A stretch of DNA of 64,000 nucleotides. It comes from Streptomyces sp. WAC05374. GTDB lineage: Bacteria > Actinomycetota > Actinomycetes > Streptomycetales > Streptomycetaceae. Position numbers and translations under genes: made by a program. Under the pieces are notes generated by a model. That model did not search any database. It saw only the letters and a list, made by a program, of their open reading frames with translations, and was not told the origin of the DNA. Of this stretch, positions 16,313-24,436 are shown piece by piece (position 1 is the stretch's first letter; each line of letters starts with the position of its first letter). Location: contig NZ_SMNQ01000024.1 of the NCBI RefSeq assembly GCF_004353505.1, forward strand, positions 30,594 to 94,593, written 5' to 3'.

Positions 16313-17251
16313 GTGCTGCACCTGCGCCTGATCGTTCCCGCCGACCGCACCGACGAGGTGGTCGGCACCATCGAGAAGACGGTCGGCACGACGCACCTCG
16401 CCGTCATCCCCGGCGCCGCCCGTGAGCCGGCCGGCGACCTGGTGCTGTGCGACGTGGCGCGCGAGGCGGGCGACGGCCTGATCTCCGACCTGTGCGCGCT
16501 GGGCCTGGACCGGTCCGGTTCGATCGCCGTGGAGGACATCGGCCTGTCGCTGTCGAAGCGCGCCGAGAAGGCCGAGGACGACGCGCCCGGCGAAGGCGCG
16601 GACGCGGTGCTGTGGGAGCACCTCCACGAGGCCACGCACGAGGAGTCGACGCTCTCCGTCACCTACGTGGCGTTCCTGACGCTCGCCACGATGATCGCGG
16701 CCTGCGGCGTGGTGCTGGACAACGCCATCCTGATCGTGGGCGCGATGGCGGTGGGCCCGGAGTTCGGCCCGCTGGCCGGCGTCTGCACGGCGCTGGTGCA
16801 GCGCCGGCCGCGCCTGGCCGTGCGGTCGCTGGCGGCCCTGCTGGTGGGCTTCGCGGTGGCCATGGCGCTGACGGTGCTGTTCAGCCTGGGCATGGACGCG
16901 GCGGGCCTGTTCAGCGAGGGCATGCTGCACGGCGACCGCCCCAATACCGGGTTCGTCTACGCGCCCGACTGGTTCTCGTTCGTCGTCGGTCTGCTCGCGG
17001 GCGCCGCCGGGACGCTGTCGCTCACGTCCGCGAAGTCCGGCGCGCTGGTCGGGGTGGCCATCTCGGTCACCACCGTCCCGGCCGCGGCGAACGCGGCGGT
17101 GGCCCTGGGGTACGGCGACCTCGGCCAGACCAAGGGCTCCGTCGAGCAGCTCCTGCTGAACCTGCTGGCCATCGTGCTCGCCGGCACGCTGACCCTGCTG
17201 GCGCAGAAGTACTTCTGGGCGCGGCAGCGCCGCCGTACGCGGCGGGCCTGA
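16313..17251 (+). CDS. DUF389 family membrane protein
   Basis: A 312-residue protein starting at GTG 16313. Residues 1-110 form a soluble alpha/beta domain (LHLRLIVPADRTDEVVGTI). The rest carries five or six hydrophobic helices including AILIVGAMAVGPEFGPLAGV and LTSAKSGALVGVAISVTTVP, matching the DUF389 pattern of repeated helices. Function of the family is unknown; a transport role is often suspected. It follows coaA at 14 bases and ends at a strong hairpin convergent with glmM. Confidence 0.85.
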   Translation: MLHLRLIVPADRTDEVVGTIEKTVGTTHLAVIPGAAREPAGDLVLCDVAREAGDGLISDLCALGLDRSGSIAVEDIGLSLSKRAEKAEDDAPGEGADAVLWEHLHEATHEESTLSVTYVAFLTLATMIAACGVVLDNAILIVGAMAVGPEFGPLAGVCTALVQRRPRLAVRSLAALLVGFAVAMALTVLFSLGMDAAGLFSEGMLHGDRPNTGFVYAPDWFSFVVGLLAGAAGTLSLTSAKSGALVGVAISVTTVPAAANAAVALGYGDLGQTKGSVEQLLLNLLAIVLAGTLTLLAQKYFWARQRRRTRRA

Positions 17252-17262
17252 GGACGCGGAAA

Positions 17263-17286
17263 GGGGGCGCCCGGCGGGGCGCCCCC
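17263..17286. terminator. Bidirectional terminator hairpin between DUF389 gene and glmM
   Basis: GGGGGCGCC pairs perfectly with GGCGCCCCC around a 6-base loop, placed between two converging stop codons. There is no T tract, as is usual for Streptomyces terminators. Confidence 0.6.
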
Positions 17287-17300
17287 TGTCACGGCACGCT

Positions 17301-18659
17301 CTAGCCGAGCGCGGACTTCACCACGTCGGCGAGCTCCCCGGCGACCGACCGGGCCTGCTCGATGTCGGCGGCCTCGACCATGACCCGGACCAGCGGCTCG
17401 GTGCCCGAGGGGCGCAGCAGGACGCGGCCGGTGCTGCCGAGGCGGCGCTCGGCGTCCGCGACGGCGCTGCCCAGCTCGGCGGAGGTCTTCACCCGCGTCT
17501 TGTCGACGTCCTTGACGTTGATCAGGACCTGCGGCAGCCGCTCCATGACCCCGGCCAGCTCCGCCAGCGACCGGCCGGTCGCCGCCACGCGCGCGGCCAG
17601 CAGCAGACCGGTCAGGGTGCCGTCGCCGGTGGTGGCGTGGTCCAGGACGATGACGTGCCCGGACTGCTCGCCGCCCAGCGCGTAGTCGTGCTCCTTCATC
17701 GACTCCAGCACGTAACGGTCACCGACCGCCGTCTGGACGAGCTGGAGGCCCTCGCGCTCCATGGCGAGCTTGAAGCCCAGGTTGGACATGACGGTCGCGA
17801 CGACGGTGTCCCCGCGCAGCGTGCCGGCCTCGCGCATGGCGAGCGCCAGGACGGCGAGGATCTGGTCGCCGTCGACCTCGGCGCCCGTGTGGTCCACGGC
17901 CAGGCAGCGGTCGGCGTCGCCGTCGTGCGCGATGCCGAGGTCGGCGCCGTGCTCGACGACGGCGGCCTTCAGCATCTCCAGGTGGGTGGAGCCGCAGCCG
18001 TCGTTGATGTTGAGCCCGTCCGGGGTGGCGCCGATGGTGACGACCTCGGCCCCGGCCTGCTGGAACGCGGCGGGCGACACACCGGACGCGGCGCCGTGCG
18101 CCTCGTCCAGGACGATCTTGAGCCCGTCGAGCCGGTTCGGCAGGACGGAGAGCAGGTGGGCGACGTACTGGTCGAAGCCCTCCTTGTAGTCGGCGACGCG
18201 GCCGACGCCGGCGCCGGTGGGCCGGTCCCACGGCTCACCGGTGCGGTGCTGCTCGTACACCGCCTCGATGCGGTCCTCCAGCTCGTCGGCCAGCTTGTGC
18301 CCGCCGCGCGCGAAGAACTTGATGCCGTTGTCCGGCATGGCGTTGTGGCTGGCGGAGAGCATCACGCCCAGGTCCGCGCCGAGCGCGCCCGTCAGGTACG
18401 CGACGGCCGGCGTGGGCAGCACACCGACCCGCATGACGTCCACGCCCGCGCTGGCGAGGCCCGCCACGACGGCGGCCTCCAGGAACTCTCCCGACGCACG
18501 CGGGTCCCGCCCGACCACGGCGGTCGGCCGGTGTCCTTCAAAGGTCCCCGCTTCGGCGAGTACGTGCGCCGCCGCGACCGACAGGCCGAGCGCCAGCTCC
18601 GCCGTCAGATCCGCGTTGGCGACACCGCGCACACCGTCCGTGCCGAAGAGTCGTCCCAC
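17301..18659 (-). CDS. glmM: Phosphoglucosamine mutase
   Basis: A 452-residue alpha-D-phosphohexomutase converting glucosamine-6-P to glucosamine-1-P for UDP-GlcNAc. The catalytic phosphoserine lies in MLSASHNAMPDNGIKFF, the metal loop is DGDADR, the sugar-binding loop GGEQSGH, and the phosphate-binding loop RPSGTEPLVRVM. It follows the rplM-rpsI operon on the same strand, separated by a large hairpin. Confidence 0.97.
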   Translation of the reverse strand: MGRLFGTDGVRGVANADLTAELALGLSVAAAHVLAEAGTFEGHRPTAVVGRDPRASGEFLEAAVVAGLASAGVDVMRVGVLPTPAVAYLTGALGADLGVMLSASHNAMPDNGIKFFARGGHKLADELEDRIEAVYEQHRTGEPWDRPTGAGVGRVADYKEGFDQYVAHLLSVLPNRLDGLKIVLDEAHGAASGVSPAAFQQAGAEVVTIGATPDGLNINDGCGSTHLEMLKAAVVEHGADLGIAHDGDADRCLAVDHTGAEVDGDQILAVLALAMREAGTLRGDTVVATVMSNLGFKLAMEREGLQLVQTAVGDRYVLESMKEHDYALGGEQSGHVIVLDHATTGDGTLTGLLLAARVAATGRSLAELAGVMERLPQVLINVKDVDKTRVKTSAELGSAVADAERRLGSTGRVLLRPSGTEPLVRVMVEAADIEQARSVAGELADVVKSALG

Positions 18660-18704
18660 AGTCGTCCTCCGAGTTACTCCGAAAAAGCAAGGTGAAGCGT
18701 ATAG

Positions 18705-18746
18705 ACGTACGCCCCGGCAGCACGAAGGTGCCGCCGGGGCGTACGT
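18705..18746. terminator. Terminator hairpin after rpsI
   Basis: ACGTACGCCCCGGC pairs with GCCGGGGCGTACGT (14 bp), then after an A-C mismatch a GCAC/GTGC stem closes on a GAAG loop. It ends the rplM-rpsI transcript ahead of glmM. Confidence 0.65.
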
Positions 18747-18768
18747 TGAGCAGACCGAGCAGGCGTGA

Positions 18769-19287
18769 TTAGCGCTTGCTGTACTGCGGGGCCTTACGGG
18801 CCTTCTTCAGACCGGCCTTCTTGCGCTCGACGGCACGGTCGTCGCGGCTCAGGAAGCCGGCCTTCTTCAGCGGGCCGCGGTTGTTGTCCACGTCCGCCTC
18901 GTTCAGCGCGCGGGCCACACCGAGGCGCAGGGCGCCGGCCTGGCCGGAGACGCCGCCACCCGAGATGCGGGCGATGACGTCGTAGCGGTTGTCGAGCTCG
19001 AGCACCTTGAAGGGCTCGTTGACTTCCTGCTGGTGCACCTTGTTCGGGAAGTAGTCCTCGAGGGTGCGACCGTTGATCTTCCACTTGCCGGTGCCCGGGA
19101 CGATCCGGACGCGGGCGATGGCGTTCTTGCGGCGGCCCAGGCCGGCGGCCGGCTGCGGCTCGCCGAAGCGGGACGCGAGGGACTCCGAGGTGTACTCGCC
19201 CTCGACGGGGACCTCGGACTCGAAGGTGGTGACCTCGGCGTAGGTCTCCTCGCCCTCGATGGGGTTCTCAACAGTGGTCTCGGCCAC
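18769..19287 (-). CDS. rpsI: 30S ribosomal protein S9
   Basis: A 172-residue S9 with an acidic N-terminal extension of about 45 residues typical of Streptomyces, then the conserved GLGRRKNAIARVRIVPG core and the C-terminal KKARKAPQYSKR tail that reaches the P-site tRNA. It follows rplM by 42 bases in the usual L13-S9 operon. Confidence 0.97.
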   Translation of the reverse strand: MAETTVENPIEGEETYAEVTTFESEVPVEGEYTSESLASRFGEPQPAAGLGRRKNAIARVRIVPGTGKWKINGRTLEDYFPNKVHQQEVNEPFKVLELDNRYDVIARISGGGVSGQAGALRLGVARALNEADVDNNRGPLKKAGFLSRDDRAVERKKAGLKKARKAPQYSKR

Positions 19288-19329
19288 GATGCTCCTCAGA
19301 TTTCTTTCGTTCTTAGGGGGTGGCCGGAA

Positions 19330-19773
19330 CTACTGCGCGACCTGGGTGATCTCGAACGGGACCGGCTGCTGGGCAGCGTGCGGGTGGTTCTCGCCCGCGT
19401 AGACCTTCAGCTTCGAGAGCATCTGACGGCCGAGGGAGTTCTTGGGGATCATGCCCTTGATGGCCTTCTCGACGGCCTTCTCCGGGTTCTTGTCCAGCAG
19501 CTCGTCGTAACGGACGGAGCGCAGACCACCCGGGTAGCCGGAGTGGCGGTAGGCCATCTTCTGGGTCTTCTTGTTGCCGGACAGGTGGACCTTGTCAGCG
19601 TTGATGATGATGACGAAGTCGCCCATGTCCATGTGGGGGGCGTACACGGGCTTGTGCTTGCCTCGGAGGAGGTTCGCAGCCGTGGTCGCCAGACGGCCCA
19701 GGACAACGTCCCGCGCGTCGATGATGTGCCACTGGCGAGTCACGTCGCCGGGCTTGGGGCTGTACGTACGCAC
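19330..19773 (-). CDS. rplM: 50S ribosomal protein L13
   Basis: A 147-residue L13 with WHIIDARDVVLGRLAT near the N-terminus, KVHLSGNKKTQK in the middle and VYAGENHPHAAQQP at the C-terminus. First gene of the L13-S9 operon; its promoter is at 19952-19981, giving a leader of about 170 bases. Confidence 0.97.
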   Translation of the reverse strand: MRTYSPKPGDVTRQWHIIDARDVVLGRLATTAANLLRGKHKPVYAPHMDMGDFVIIINADKVHLSGNKKTQKMAYRHSGYPGGLRSVRYDELLDKNPEKAVEKAIKGMIPKNSLGRQMLSKLKVYAGENHPHAAQQPVPFEITQVAQ

Positions 19774-19951
19774 TTCGTAGCCTTCGCTTCTTCAGTGGAT
19801 GGAGTCCAGACACACCTGAAGCGATCATGCAGCTGGGGCCCACACTGCCGGGAACACCGCCCGTATGCGAGCCACTGGTAACTGCTCCAGGGAACTTGCG
19901 TAAGGGCTCTTCGCACAAGAACGACGAAGCCAATACGCATAACAAACGGCA

Positions 19952-19981
19952 ACAGTACCCGCGCCGCCCCCGACGGGTCAA
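19952..19981 (-). promoter_or_regulatory. rplM-rpsI promoter
   Basis: On the minus strand TTGACC (-35) and TACTGT (-10) are separated by 18 bases, a near-consensus housekeeping promoter. It is the best match in the 248-base gap upstream of rplM, and it predicts a start near 19945. Confidence 0.65.
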
Positions 19982-20021
19982 AACCGGTGCCCCGCACGGC
20001 ACGCGGACCGGGCGGAACCGG

Positions 20022-21563
20022 TCAGGGCGCGCCCAGCGCACGGGCGAGCGCGTCCGCCTGGTTCCGGTTGAACTCCCCGGTGATCTCGGCGTTCCCCCCG
20101 GTCAGCGCGCTCATGATCAAAAAGCTGCTGACCAGCCGGTCGTCACCGAGCACGAAGGCCAGCCGGTTCTCCGGCTCGGGCCGCCCGGCCACCTTCCCGG
20201 TCAGCTCGGCGAAGGCGGCCCGGTCGGCATCCAGGAAGGTGACGGCCACCTTCCAGCCGTCCCCGGGCTCGGCCCGCACGACCCGGACGTCCTGGAACCG
20301 CTGGACGGTCATCCCGCCGGAGTCCTTCGCCACCACGCACTCGTCCCGGTTGTCGGAGGTGAAGGACCGGCCCTCCGGGGGCGGGGACTCGCCCGGGGGG
20401 AGCTGCGCCCATTCCTTGTCCGGGTAGCACAGCCCCTGCCGCACGCTCTCCACCTCCAGGATGCGCAGCGGCTCCACCGGCGCGCCGATCGCCCCGTCCG
20501 CCTCCCAGGGCCGGACGACCGCGAGCAGCGCCCCCGCCACCACCACCGCCGCCGCCCACCACAGGCGGGTGCGCCGCCCCAGTGGGCCGGGCAGGCGCCC
20601 GGGGCCGCCCGGAGCCGTCGCCAGCGCCGCCGTGCGGCCCGGCGCCGGCACCGGACCGGTCGGGGCCTCGGGGTCCACCAGGCGCCGGGCCTCCTCGACC
20701 ACCCGGAGCCGCTCCGTGCGGTGACGCTCGATCTCCGCCGTCCACGCGGGGCTCAGCCACCCGCGGTGGGCGTCCGCCGCCCCGTCCAGCCGCTGCGAGC
20801 AGTACGCCAGGAGGTCGGCCGGGGCGGGCCTCCGGGCCGGGTCCAGCGCCAGGCACGGCAGCACCAGCGCCTCCAGCTCACCCGGCAGCCCCGTCACGTC
20901 CAGGTCGCCGGTGGCGGCCCGCACGAGTTGCTCCAGCGCCGGGCCGGCCCCGCCGTCGCGGTACGGCGCCCGGCCGACCGCGAGGTGGAACAGCGTCGCG
21001 CCCAGCGAGAACACGTCCGAGGCGGTGGTGGTCGGCTCGCCCCGGGCCTGTTCGGGCGCCGCGTAGGCGACGGTGCCCAGGGCCACCTCGGTCCGGGTCA
21101 CGTCATGCGCCTGCGAGATACCGAAGTCGATCACCCGGGGGCCGTCGAGCGGGAGCAGCACGTTGGACGGCTTGACGTCCCGGTGCACCAGCCCCGCCGT
21201 GTGGAGGGACACCAGCGCCTCGGCCATGCCCGCCGCCACCCAGTACAGGGCCCGCGGGGCGAGCGGTCCGCACCGCTCCACGAGGTCCTTCAACGAGGGC
21301 GCGGGGACGTACTCGGTCGCCATCCACGGCACCTCGGCCGTGGCGTCCGCCTCCACCACGCTCGCGGTGTAGACGCCCCGCACGCGCTGGGCCAGGCCCA
21401 CCTCCCGCGCGAACCGGCGCCGGTCGTCCTCGCCCACGGTGAGCAGCGTCTTGACCGCCACCAGCCGCCCGCCCGGCGACCGGGCGAGGTAGATCCGGCC
21501 CATCCCCCCGCTGGCGAGCTCGGTGAGCACGGTGAACGGACCGAATCTGTGCCCCGGCTGCAT
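20022..21563 (-). CDS. Membrane Ser/Thr protein kinase (PASTA-less, Hanks type)
   Basis: A 513-residue kinase. The glycine loop ASGGMGRIYLA, Lys38 in VAVKTL, HRDVKPSN (127-134), DFG (146-148) and YAAPEQARG show an active Hanks-type catalytic domain to about residue 260. A basic linker leads to one transmembrane helix (about 318-336, WWAAAVVVAGALLAVVRPW) and an extracellular domain of about 175 residues with two Cys (GLCYPDKEW, RDECVVAKDSG) that could form a disulfide and sense an external signal. There are no PASTA repeats. No substrate can be read from context; it is flanked by rplM and an ABC-F gene. Confidence 0.93.
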   Translation of the reverse strand: MQPGHRFGPFTVLTELASGGMGRIYLARSPGGRLVAVKTLLTVGEDDRRRFAREVGLAQRVRGVYTASVVEADATAEVPWMATEYVPAPSLKDLVERCGPLAPRALYWVAAGMAEALVSLHTAGLVHRDVKPSNVLLPLDGPRVIDFGISQAHDVTRTEVALGTVAYAAPEQARGEPTTTASDVFSLGATLFHLAVGRAPYRDGGAGPALEQLVRAATGDLDVTGLPGELEALVLPCLALDPARRPAPADLLAYCSQRLDGAADAHRGWLSPAWTAEIERHRTERLRVVEEARRLVDPEAPTGPVPAPGRTAALATAPGGPGRLPGPLGRRTRLWWAAAVVVAGALLAVVRPWEADGAIGAPVEPLRILEVESVRQGLCYPDKEWAQLPPGESPPPEGRSFTSDNRDECVVAKDSGGMTVQRFQDVRVVRAEPGDGWKVAVTFLDADRAAFAELTGKVAGRPEPENRLAFVLGDDRLVSSFLIMSALTGGNAEITGEFNRNQADALARALGAP

Positions 21564-21670
21564 GGCCCCACCCCCGGCCGGGACGATACCCGCCCGCGGC
21601 CCGCTCCACGCGGTGCAGGGACTGGGGCGTGTTTTTCGGATCTTGGCGGGCTCGCGGGCCCTGGCACGCG

Positions 21671-21700
21671 CTCCCCCTGCCTGCGGCGGGGGGACCCCCA
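21671..21700. repeat. REP-like palindromic unit, copy 1
   Basis: A 30-base unit beginning CTCCCCCTGCCTGCGGC and ending GGGGGACCCCCA, identical to the copy at 21774-21803. Such CCCCC-loop-GGGGG units are frequent between Streptomyces genes. Confidence 0.65.
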
Positions 21701-21773
21701 GCGGCGTTGTCGTCGGTCGCCAATGTCCCCCGTAGCCCTACGGGCACGGGAGGTGCCCCCACCGCAGTGGCTC

Positions 21774-21803
21774 CTCCCCCTGCCTGCGGCGGGGGGACCC
21801 CCA
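21774..21803. repeat. REP-like palindromic unit, copy 2
   Basis: Identical over 30 bases to the unit at 21671-21700 and in the same orientation, 103 bases apart. Part of the MITE-like element. Confidence 0.65.
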
Positions 21804-21869
21804 CCTCCGCCTTGCATCCACACGCACCAGACCCCGCTCCCTGATCCGGCCTGATCCAAAAGACACGCC

Positions 21870-23489
21870 CTACCGCGCCCGGTCCACCCGCCGCTCGTCC
21901 CACACCGGCTCCGGCGTCTCCCGCACCACCCCGTCCGTGCCGAAGACCAGGTACCGGTCGAAGGAGCGCGCGAACCAGCGGTCGTGCGTGACGGCCAGGA
22001 CCGTCCCCTCGAACGCCTCCAGGCCCGCCTGGAGCGCCTCGGCCGACTCCAGGTCCAGGTTGTCCGTCGGCTCGTCCAGCAGCAGCGCCGTGGCGCCGGA
22101 CAGCTCCAGCAGCAGGATCTGGAACCGGGCCTGCTGCCCGCCCGACAGCCGGTCGAACACCTGGTCGCCCTGCCGTTCCAGCTCGTACCGCCGCAGCACC
22201 GACATCGCCCCGCCCCGGTCCTTGGCGTGCTCCGTCCACAGGATGTCGACCAGGGTGCGCCCCACGAGCTCCGGGTGGGCGTGCGTCTGGGCGAAGTGGC
22301 CCGGCACGACCCGGGCGCCCAGCTTCCACGCCCCCGTGTGCGCGACGCCCTCCCCCGCCAGCAACCGCAGGAAGTGCGACTTCCCCGACCCGTTCGACCC
22401 CAGGACGGCGACCCGCTCCCCGTAGAAGACCTCCAGTGAGAAGGGCTTCATCAGGCCCGTGAGCTCCAGCTCCGCGCACGTCACGGCCCGCACACCGGTG
22501 CGCCCGCCGCGCAGCCGCATCCGGATGTCCTGCTCGCGCGGCGGCTCCGGCGGCGGACCGGCCTCCTCGAACTTGCGCAGCCTGGTCTGGGCGGCCTGGT
22601 ACCGGGAGGCCAGCCCGTCGTTGAACGCGGCCTTGTTCTTCAGGGTGTTGACGAGCTGCTTGAGCTGCGCGTGCTTCTCCTCCCAGCGCCGCTGGAGCTC
22701 CTCGAACCGGGCGAACCGCTCCCGCCGCGCCTCGTGGAACGTCCCGAAGCCACCGCCGTGCACCCACACGTCCGACCCGGCCGGGCCCGGCTCCACGGCC
22801 ACGATCTTCTCGGCGGCCCGCGCCAGCAGCTCCCGGTCGTGCGAGACGAACAGCACCGTCTTGCGGGTCTCGGCCAGCCGCTCCTCCAGCCACCGCTTGC
22901 CCGGGACGTCCAGGTAGTTGTCCGGCTCGTCGAGGAGCAGCACCTCCTCGGGGCCGCGCAGCAGCGCCTCCAGCACGAGCCGCTTCTGCTCGCCGCCCGA
23001 GAGCGTCCGCACGTCCCGGAACTGCGCCTTCTCGTACGGCACGCCCAGCGCCGCCATGGTGCACATGTCCCAGACGGTCTCGGCCTCGTACCCCCGGGCC
23101 TCCGCCCAGTCGCTCAGGGCCTGCGCGTACGCGAGCTGCGCGGCCTCGTCGTCGACGGTCATGATCCGGTGCTCGGCCGCGTCCACGGCGGCCGCCGCCT
23201 CACGGATGCGGGCGGGCGCGACCGACGCCAGCAGGTCCCGTACGCTCCGCTCGTCGCGGACCGACCCGACGAACTGCGGCATCACCCCCAGCCCGCCGCT
23301 GACGGTCACCGTCCCCCCGTGCGGCTGGAGCTCCCCCGAGATCAGCCGCAGCAGCGTCGTCTTGCCCGCCCCGTTCGCGCCGACGAGCGCCACCACCGCG
23401 CCCTCGCCCACCCGGAACGACACGTCTCCGAGCAGCACCCGCCCGTCCGGCAGGTAGTACTCCAGGTGCGCGGCCTCCACATGTCCCAT
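21870..23489 (-). CDS. ABC-F family ATPase (ribosomal protection / translation factor type)
   Basis: A 539-residue soluble protein with two ABC ATPase domains and no membrane segments. Domain 1: GANGAGKTT, LSGGEQKRL, VLLLDEPDNYLD. Domain 2: GSNGSGKSH, LSGGQQARFQ, ALLLDEPTDNLD. The inter-domain linker (about 230-310) is rich in Arg/Glu/Lys, as in ABC-F factors that enter the ribosomal E site. Members act in antibiotic resistance or translation rescue; which applies here is not clear. Start ATG 23489 (MGHVEAA) is preferred; two further ATGs lie upstream. The TAG stop is contributed by the mobile-element end. Confidence 0.92.
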   Translation of the reverse strand: MGHVEAAHLEYYLPDGRVLLGDVSFRVGEGAVVALVGANGAGKTTLLRLISGELQPHGGTVTVSGGLGVMPQFVGSVRDERSVRDLLASVAPARIREAAAAVDAAEHRIMTVDDEAAQLAYAQALSDWAEARGYEAETVWDMCTMAALGVPYEKAQFRDVRTLSGGEQKRLVLEALLRGPEEVLLLDEPDNYLDVPGKRWLEERLAETRKTVLFVSHDRELLARAAEKIVAVEPGPAGSDVWVHGGGFGTFHEARRERFARFEELQRRWEEKHAQLKQLVNTLKNKAAFNDGLASRYQAAQTRLRKFEEAGPPPEPPREQDIRMRLRGGRTGVRAVTCAELELTGLMKPFSLEVFYGERVAVLGSNGSGKSHFLRLLAGEGVAHTGAWKLGARVVPGHFAQTHAHPELVGRTLVDILWTEHAKDRGGAMSVLRRYELERQGDQVFDRLSGGQQARFQILLLELSGATALLLDEPTDNLDLESAEALQAGLEAFEGTVLAVTHDRWFARSFDRYLVFGTDGVVRETPEPVWDERRVDRAR

Positions 23490-23532
23490 GGCCCGCATTG
23501 TCGCCGGGGACATGCCCCCGGCCCAACCGGTT

Positions 23533-23538
23533 TAGGAT
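23533..23538 (+). promoter_or_regulatory. Candidate -10 for a leaderless transcript
   Basis: TAGGAT lies 7 bases before the ATG at 23546, which lacks a well-spaced Shine-Dalgarno sequence. This is leaderless geometry; no good -35 is evident. Confidence 0.35.
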
Positions 23539-23545
23539 GCGCGGC

Positions 23546-24436
23546 ATGAGCTATGGGGGACCGCAGTGGCCGCAGCAGCCGCAAGATCCGTACCAGCAGG
23601 ACCCGTACGGGCAGAGCCGGCCGTACACGGCCGACACCCCGGACTGGAGCGCCCTCGCCGAGGCGTCGGAGAAGCGCACACGCCGTAGGCGCCTGCTGCT
23701 CGCCGGCGGCGCCGTGCTCGCCACCGGGCTCGTGGGCACCGTGATCGCGGCGGCCATCGTCTCCACCAACAAGAAGGACGACGACGGCGAGAACATCGCC
23801 GGCACCGTCAGCGGGGCCCCCGAACTGCCCACCGACACCGCCAAGCCCCAGCCGTCCTTCTCCTCGGTCGCTCCCCCGCCGCCGCCGAACCCGATGGACT
23901 TCATCTCCAGCGCCCAGAAGGACAAGGCCCCGCTCAGCGCGGAGTCCCTCTTCCCCGGCAAGAAGCTCACCGTCGGCGACCGCGTCTACAAGAAGGGCGC
24001 GACCGCCTCCACCACGGACTGCGCGGCCGCCGCCGAGGACGGCCTCGGCGCGATCCTCGACCGGCACGGCTGCCGTCGCGTCATCCGCGCCACCTACGAG
24101 AGGGACGGCGTCGCCATCACGGTCGGCGTCGCGGTCTTCGACACCAAGGCCGTGGCCCTCCAGGCCAAGGACGACGCCCGGGGCGGCGTCACCCCGCTCG
24201 CCGGGTCGGGCGTGGGCGGCTTCTGCCAGGCGCAGACGGTGTGCCTGCGCCGCGCGAACGCCATCGGCCGGTACGCCTACTTCACCCAGGCCGGCTTCAC
24301 CAGCGGCAAGAAGGTCACCAAGAGCGACGCGGCGGTCTTCCGGACCAGCGACGACCTCGGGACCTTCGCCTTCAACCAGATCTACGCCCGGGGCCGCGCC
24401 CAGGCCTCAGCAGCAGCCACCGCGCCCAGCCAGTGA
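23546..24436 (+). CDS. Single-pass membrane protein of unknown function
   Basis: A 296-residue protein: a Gln/Pro/Tyr-rich cytoplasmic N-terminus (QWPQQPQDPYQQDPYGQ), a basic patch KRTRRRR, one transmembrane helix at about 57-77 (LLLAGGAVLATGLVGTVIAAAI), a Pro-rich linker, then an extracytoplasmic domain of about 165 residues with three Cys (CAAA, HGCRR, GGFCQAQTVCLRR contains two more). This architecture is common in Streptomyces but has no assigned role. Its 3' end overlaps truA by 30 bases tail to tail. Confidence 0.75.
   Translation: MSYGGPQWPQQPQDPYQQDPYGQSRPYTADTPDWSALAEASEKRTRRRRLLLAGGAVLATGLVGTVIAAAIVSTNKKDDDGENIAGTVSGAPELPTDTAKPQPSFSSVAPPPPPNPMDFISSAQKDKAPLSAESLFPGKKLTVGDRVYKKGATASTTDCAAAAEDGLGAILDRHGCRRVIRATYERDGVAITVGVAVFDTKAVALQAKDDARGGVTPLAGSGVGGFCQAQTVCLRRANAIGRYAYFTQAGFTSGKKVTKSDAAVFRTSDDLGTFAFNQIYARGRAQASAAATAPSQ

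Larger units (their letters stand above)
21624..21871. mobile_element. MITE-like element with imperfect terminal inverted repeats
   Basis: This 248-base stretch has no gene and fills the 306-base gap between the kinase and ABC-F genes. Its left end GGGGCGTGTTTTTCGGATC and right end (minus strand) GGGCGTGTCTTTTGGATC are imperfect inverted repeats. The right end supplies the TAG stop of the ABC-F gene. Inside are two identical 30-base palindromic units. The size, terminal repeats and absence of coding sequence fit a non-autonomous mobile element; no transposase is in the window. Confidence 0.5.

Noticed and set aside
21671..21803. Two identical 30-base units considered as a CRISPR array
   Set aside because: Only two copies, palindromic, GC-extreme, no third unit and no cas genes; they fit REP-like intergenic repeats.
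23537..23545. Alternative upstream ATG (23537) for the membrane protein
   Set aside because: It overlaps the -10-like TAGGAT and adds three residues without ribosome-site support.
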